In this document: positions 60,289 to 64,000 of the stretch, piece by piece
Layout: each line of letters begins with the position of its first letter
Numbering within the stretch: position 1 is the first letter of the stretch
From: Bacteroidales bacterium UBA1184
Lineage (GTDB): Bacteria; Bacteroidota; Bacteroidia; Bacteroidales; ML635J-15
Reading direction: 5' to 3'
DNA: 64,000 nt
Assembly: GCA_002310235.1 (NCBI GenBank)
Contig: DBYO01000035.1
Location: forward strand, 7,688-71,687
The notes under the pieces: model-generated
Seen by the model: only the letters and a program-made list of their open reading frames with translations
What the model was told of the DNA's origin: nothing
The model's database searches: none
Made by a program: the position numbers and the translations under genes

Positions 60289-61965
60289 CTTAGTCTGCAT
60301 CACACTACCGTCATCAGAAATCATCTTAAGCAGATACTGTCCGCGCTTCAACATCGACACATCAACAAAACCAACTGCACTTTTCTTTGAAAGCACCAAT
60401 TTGCCCGAAACATCATAAATCTCGAGAGCTGAAAAATGCTCGCTGCTTCCAATATACAATTTGTCGGAAACAGGATTGGGATACAAAGAAAATTGCATAG
60501 ACTCATCTACTATTGTTTCAGGATCATAACCTTGAACAAGTTGGACATCAAGACTTTGCGCTGCATTATCGGTAATATCCACAGCTATTGTCTTGTGAAT
60601 GTATCCTTCGGCATAAAACGAAACATTATAGTGTCCTGCCTTCAAGAATCGATAATACTCGCCAGTAGGCAAGAAAGAATACACTTGCGAGTTGAAATAA
60701 TCGTGCCCACTAACGAACACCATAGCTTTCAAAGGTTCGCCAGTAACCGAATCTGTTACATATCCGTGTAGCCCAAGAGTTGCACGCTTCATATATGCCA
60801 TCATAGGCGGGATATTTCGTAAAGTATAGCTAGGCAAAAATTCATTCGCCAATCTCTTATCCATACTCAACTCCAAAGTAACCTCGCGGCAATGCTTGAA
60901 ATAATTCATATAGTCCTGACGGCTGCCAGTAATCGTGTACCACGCATATCCGTTTGTGTAGCCACTTGGGAAATCACTAGTCATATACGAAGGATCGTTG
61001 CATGCCTGACGCGCCAAGGCAACATATTCGGTTGATACAAACTGCCACCAATCGTCGTCGGCAGGAAGAGTCTGCTCGGTATCGAAAGGATAATTCACCA
61101 ACTCGGCACCGCTATGCAAGTTGGCAGACATTACAAAATGGTGATTGTCTGCATACTGCATAAAAGCTTCGGTTTCAATTGCATAAGACTCACTGCCATC
61201 TGGATGCTCACCAGCATTGGCATCAGGGAAATTGCGGTTTATATCATAGAAATTCTCCAATTCCTCACCATCGCGGGTATATCTAATTGATTTATTCACA
61301 GAATCGGGGGTGAAAAAATATGTTCCCTCCGGATTAGACAGAGGATTTATGAATATCTCCATATTATTGACCAAATACGTAACCTCCTGGTCAGTTCCAT
61401 ATTCACGCAAAAGCTTGTCGATAAGCCTTAAACAAACCATTCCGCCAATAAGTTCATCGCCATGCATCTGTCCTCCAAGGAAAAATTCAGGTTCAGCCTC
61501 GTCGGTGTTAACATTGTCGGAAATTTTTACCGCAAGCAACTTGTACCCCGAATAAGATGTACCAATGGTGTCCAGCTTGCAAAGTTCGGGATAGGTTGTC
61601 GCAAAATATTGCATCATCTCGCAATAAATGCTGTATGTTGGATATACGTTCCACGCAAACATATCATTGAGCGACTCTGCCATTTGCAGCGCGTCCTTAG
61701 CTTCATAATATTCGCGCACAGGCTCGCAGTCGATTCCCAGCTTCCGAAATTCGGCAAATTCTCGCACATTAGCGTAGGCATAACAGGTGCCATTGCGATA
61801 TCCATCGACGGATACAATTTTCGAAATCTCATTAAGTCGCTCGGGAGCTATCTGAAACTTGAAATACAACTCGCCACGCTGCATAAGAATACTTTTTGCA
61901 TCCATCTGCGAAAACACTAGCAATGGAAACATAAGCACTATGAACGCAAAGAACAATTTTTTCAT
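60274..61965 (-). CDS. M14-family zinc carboxypeptidase with T9SS sorting domain
   Basis: 563 aa from ATG 61965, chosen for its signal peptide (MKKLFFAFIVLMFPLLVFSQ); the upstream extension lacks export features. M14 zinc ligands: QMHGDELIG (His, Glu) and SANLHSGAEL (His); the catalytic Glu is in VTLELSMDK. A carboxypeptidase regulatory-like beta domain (~385-470; LHGYVTDSVTGEPLKAMV) and a type A T9SS sorting domain (YPNPVSDKLYIGS, LEIYDVSGKLVLSKK) follow. Secreted or surface-bound peptide degradation. -7 TAAATTTG at 61984-61991 on the minus strand. Confidence 0.9.
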   Translation of the reverse strand: MKKLFFAFIVLMFPLLVFSQMDAKSILMQRGELYFKFQIAPERLNEISKIVSVDGYRNGTCYAYANVREFAEFRKLGIDCEPVREYYEAKDALQMAESLNDMFAWNVYPTYSIYCEMMQYFATTYPELCKLDTIGTSYSGYKLLAVKISDNVNTDEAEPEFFLGGQMHGDELIGGMVCLRLIDKLLREYGTDQEVTYLVNNMEIFINPLSNPEGTYFFTPDSVNKSIRYTRDGEELENFYDINRNFPDANAGEHPDGSESYAIETEAFMQYADNHHFVMSANLHSGAELVNYPFDTEQTLPADDDWWQFVSTEYVALARQACNDPSYMTSDFPSGYTNGYAWYTITGSRQDYMNYFKHCREVTLELSMDKRLANEFLPSYTLRNIPPMMAYMKRATLGLHGYVTDSVTGEPLKAMVFVSGHDYFNSQVYSFLPTGEYYRFLKAGHYNVSFYAEGYIHKTIAVDITDNAAQSLDVQLVQGYDPETIVDESMQFSLYPNPVSDKLYIGSSEHFSALEIYDVSGKLVLSKKSAVGFVDVSMLKRGQYLLKMISDDGSVMQTKFVKM

Positions 61966-62048
61966 AATCTTAATATTTGAAGGCAAATTTAATAAAAAAG
62001 TTACATTCCATCCATTATCAATTATATTTTTTGATGTTCGCAAAAAAA

Positions 62049-62078
62049 GAAAACATCTGAAAAAGATCAGATGTTTCC
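62049..62078 (-). terminator. Terminator of the ECF sigma gene
   Basis: AAACATCTGA (62051-62060) / TCAGATGTTT (62067-62076) with a T-rich tract on the minus strand, 32 bases after the sigma stop. Confidence 0.8.
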
Positions 62079-62108
62079 CCAAAATATCAAATTATAGGAT
62101 ACAATATG

Positions 62109-62693
62109 CTATTTGGTAAGTATTATGCTTTTTTCGTCAACAAGCCTACGCAAATTCATTATGGCATACCTCATTCTGCCGAGAGCAGTATTTATGCTCA
62201 CATTGGTAGCGTCTGCAATTTCCTTGAAACTCATGCCGCCATAATGTCTAAGCATTATTACTTCCTTCTGCTCTTCGGGCAAATAATCAAGAAGTTTCCT
62301 CACATCGGCAAAAATCTGCTCCTCAACAATCCTATCCTCTATAGTAGAATCGGACATACTGGTAGAATTCAAAACAAATTCGTTCTCGTCGCTTGAGGTT
62401 GCTCCCATATTTTTTTCTGCCCTATAATAATCAACAATAAGATTATGAGCAATCCTAATCACCCACGAAAGAAACTTGCCTTCGTCGGAATACACGTTCG
62501 ATTTCAACGAAGCAATCACCTTTACAAAGGTGTCCTGAAATATATCGTCTGCTATACTGGGATTCTTAATATTCAAAAGGATATAAGAATAAACATTTGT
62601 CTTATATCTTTGTATTAGAACTTCGATACACTTTTTATCTCCAGCAACAAACGCATCAATCAGCATCTGATCAGTGAACTTGTCGTAAGCCAT
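62109..62693 (-). CDS. ECF-type RNA polymerase sigma factor
   Basis: 194 aa. Region 2 (~10-85): YILLNIKNPSIADDIFQDTFVKV and FLSWVIRIAHNLIVDYYR. Region 4 (~130-185): LLDYLPEEQKEVIMLRHYGGMSFKEIA, then NTALGRMRYAIMNLR. Regions 1 and 3 are absent. No anti-sigma gene adjoins, which differs from the usual ECF/FecR pairs in this phylum. The regulated promoters are unknown. Confidence 0.9.
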   Translation of the reverse strand: MAYDKFTDQMLIDAFVAGDKKCIEVLIQRYKTNVYSYILLNIKNPSIADDIFQDTFVKVIASLKSNVYSDEGKFLSWVIRIAHNLIVDYYRAEKNMGATSSDENEFVLNSTSMSDSTIEDRIVEEQIFADVRKLLDYLPEEQKEVIMLRHYGGMSFKEIADATNVSINTALGRMRYAIMNLRRLVDEKSIILTK

Positions 62694-62823
62694 AATTTTA
62701 TGTTTAAAAATCCAGAGTAAAAGTGTATTCTATAGGCGTTCTTCCTTTCTTTTAAATATTAATACGTATGTTTATTGAGTGCGAAGATAAAACAAATATT
62801 TTTAATGCAAGCAAAAAAATCAA

Positions 62824-63588
62824 TTATTTTTTTCTCGCCACATATAAGATTTCAGCTTTATCGAGTCGATATTTTTCTACCAATTCCATTGATAGATAAT
62901 CTTTTATATCAAAATTCTCCACTTCAAATCCTACCGATTCCAGACGTTTTGGATAATCGAGCCCGTGCCAGCGGACATGGTCGTATTGACCGAAATGTTT
63001 CTCTCTCTCGAGCGGATCGGTTATAGAACTGTCCTCGTATGTTGTTTCGAATTTAGTATTTATCGGCACCTGCAATATTGCAGTCCCGCCTTTTTTTAGC
63101 ACTCTGAAAAGTTCTTTCATGGCTGTGATATCGTTAGGAACATGTTCGAGCACATGGTTGCAGATAACATAGTCGTACGACTCGTCGGCAAGTGGAATCT
63201 GCATAATGTCGAAATGCAAATCGGCAATAGGCGATACAAGGTCTGCCGTTGTATATTCAATATTCTCGGCTTTCTTGAACCTTTTTATAAAGGGCTGCTC
63301 GGGAGCAATATGCAACACCGATTTTTTAGTTTTGAAGAAATCCGAATATTCTGTCCAATACAACCACATTAGTCGATGTCTTTCTAGCGACAAACACTTA
63401 GGACACAAACGATTGTCGTTGCCGCTTTTGCCATACGGCAAAAATTTGCGGAACGACTTTCCGCAAACCGGACATGTAACATTGTGTCCAATATAAAACG
63501 GTCTAACAAGTATCGAAAACAAGCCGGAGAACCTTATCAGTATCGGACGCGGTATCTTTCTAACCAAAAATCTTATCAGTTTCTTCAT
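62824..63588 (-). CDS. SAM-dependent methyltransferase with N-terminal zinc ribbon
   Basis: 254 aa. Residues ~35-70 hold a four-Cys zinc site (CPVCGKSFRKF ... RLCPKCLSLERHR). The class I methyltransferase fold follows: VLHIAPEQPFIKRF (motif I region, atypical), VICNHVLEHVPND, and LKKGGTAILQVP. Substrate unknown; the layout is common among Bacteroidota methyltransferases tied to glycan or cell-surface loci. It starts 1 base after the stop of the RecB-like gene. Confidence 0.85.
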   Translation of the reverse strand: MKKLIRFLVRKIPRPILIRFSGLFSILVRPFYIGHNVTCPVCGKSFRKFLPYGKSGNDNRLCPKCLSLERHRLMWLYWTEYSDFFKTKKSVLHIAPEQPFIKRFKKAENIEYTTADLVSPIADLHFDIMQIPLADESYDYVICNHVLEHVPNDITAMKELFRVLKKGGTAILQVPINTKFETTYEDSSITDPLEREKHFGQYDHVRWHGLDYPKRLESVGFEVENFDIKDYLSMELVEKYRLDKAEILYVARKK

Positions 63589-63589
63589 A

Positions 63590-64000
63590 TCAACTATTCA
63601 ATTTTATAATGTTGGTTTCACCCGAAAGCTCGACCTTCACTAGTTCATTTCTAAAATAATACCAAATATACGCCGAAATTTTCTTTCCAGCAAATTGCTT
63701 CATAACAGACAGCAGTCTGGCATAATCGCGCACCTGGTCGGCATATTTTTTCAAATTCTCCTCTTGTCCAAACTTATAATCTAGAATTACAAGCTCGTCG
63801 GGGAATACCATAACCCTATCGGGACGCTTCAACTTTTCGTCAGAATCGGGGTCGATAATATTGAACTCGTTATATACCTTACAATTGCCACCGAACCATC
63901 TGCTAATTGGATCCACAGACAATACTGTGCAAAATTCCTGAACAAGAGTTTCGTAAGTATCCCTGTCTATCTCTCCATTGTCGAACATAACGGCTAACGC
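63590..64000 (-). CDS. RecB/AddA-like helicase-nuclease, C-terminal end (cut by window end)
   Basis: The frame is open to base 64000, giving about 136 C-terminal residues. They contain KRPDRVMVFPDELVILDYKFG: the D...D-x-K site of the PD-(D/E)xK nuclease domain found at the C-terminus of UvrD/RecB-type double-strand break repair enzymes. The helicase part lies outside the window. One base separates it from the methyltransferase, so they are co-transcribed. Confidence 0.78.
   Translation of the reverse strand, partial: ALAVMFDNGEIDRDTYETLVQEFCTVLSVDPISRWFGGNCKVYNEFNIIDPDSDEKLKRPDRVMVFPDELVILDYKFGQEENLKKYADQVRDYARLLSVMKQFAGKKISAYIWYYFRNELVKVELSGETNIIKLNS

Overview
The window looks like chromosomal DNA of a Bacteroidales-type bacterium (phylum Bacteroidota), probably an uncultured gut or rumen-like anaerobe. 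Support for this: (i) most genes and tRNAs are preceded by the Bacteroidota -7 element TAnnTTTG, and in eight cases also by a -33 TTTG/TTG about 19-21 nt further upstream; (ii) there is almost no Shine-Dalgarno signal; (iii) there are type IX secretion cargo genes with C-terminal sorting domains, gliding/SprB-like repeats, FISUMP proteins, DUF4175, an S46 dipeptidyl-peptidase, a FeoA-FeoB fusion and the tiny AURKAIP1/COX24-like basic protein typical of this phylum. I ran no searches; all family names are from reading the sequence.

Layout. 1-6490: start of a DEAD-box helicase, an octamer-repeat intergenic region, then minus-strand surface genes (a T9SS-sorted protein, two tandem FISUMP paralogues and a FISUMP-type lipoprotein). 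6818-7741: serA, alone. 7807-12845: a 1535-aa CUB/P-domain/SprB-repeat/PKD adhesin with a small exported partner. 13030-15486: an ExbB-X-ExbD-ExbD energy-transducing operon, then tRNA-Ser. 15813-18174: tatD, dprA and a membrane protein. 18355-21894: a lipoprotein, two glycosyltransferase-like genes and a radical SAM gene, then tRNA-Lys. 22318-28949: an iron locus (His-rich small protein, TonB-dependent receptor, FeoAB, hemerythrin protein, LuxR-type regulator). 29008-38311: ybeY, DUF4175, S46 peptidase, dsbD, and a FISUMP protein with a Listeria-Bacteroides repeat. 38436-45704: two tRNA-Val, rng, the tiny basic ribosome-associated protein, HU, a sugar-phosphate transferase with its lipoprotein, another lipoprotein and a degenerate Gfo/Idh oxidoreductase. 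45947-49989: tRNA-Arg, polyprenyl synthase, orphan transketolase C-terminal half, tsaE, tRNA-Leu, trigger factor.

50061-60249 is the most unusual part: a type I restriction-modification locus (hsdR, hsdS, hsdM, all minus strand) whose genes are separated by two foreign-looking modules. Between hsdR and hsdS sit a Cap4-like (DUF4297-type) nuclease and a Rad50-like ABC ATPase with a zinc hook, a Lamassu / ABC-three-component-like pair that is much more A/T-rich than hsdR. Between hsdS and hsdM sit a SatD-family protein that carries class III nucleotide-cyclase-like signatures plus a C-terminal helix-turn-helix, and a DUF3307 membrane protein with His/Asp pairs in or near its helices. Ahead of satD are three contiguous 29-bp repeats overlapping its promoter region, and next to them is the scar of a third cargo gene: an ATPase reduced to its promoter, first 12 codons and last 44 codons. 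I read this as a cargo-accepting defence locus.

60274-64000: an M14 carboxypeptidase with T9SS sorting domain, an ECF sigma factor, a zinc-ribbon methyltransferase and the C-terminal end of a RecB-like nuclease/helicase cut by the window edge.
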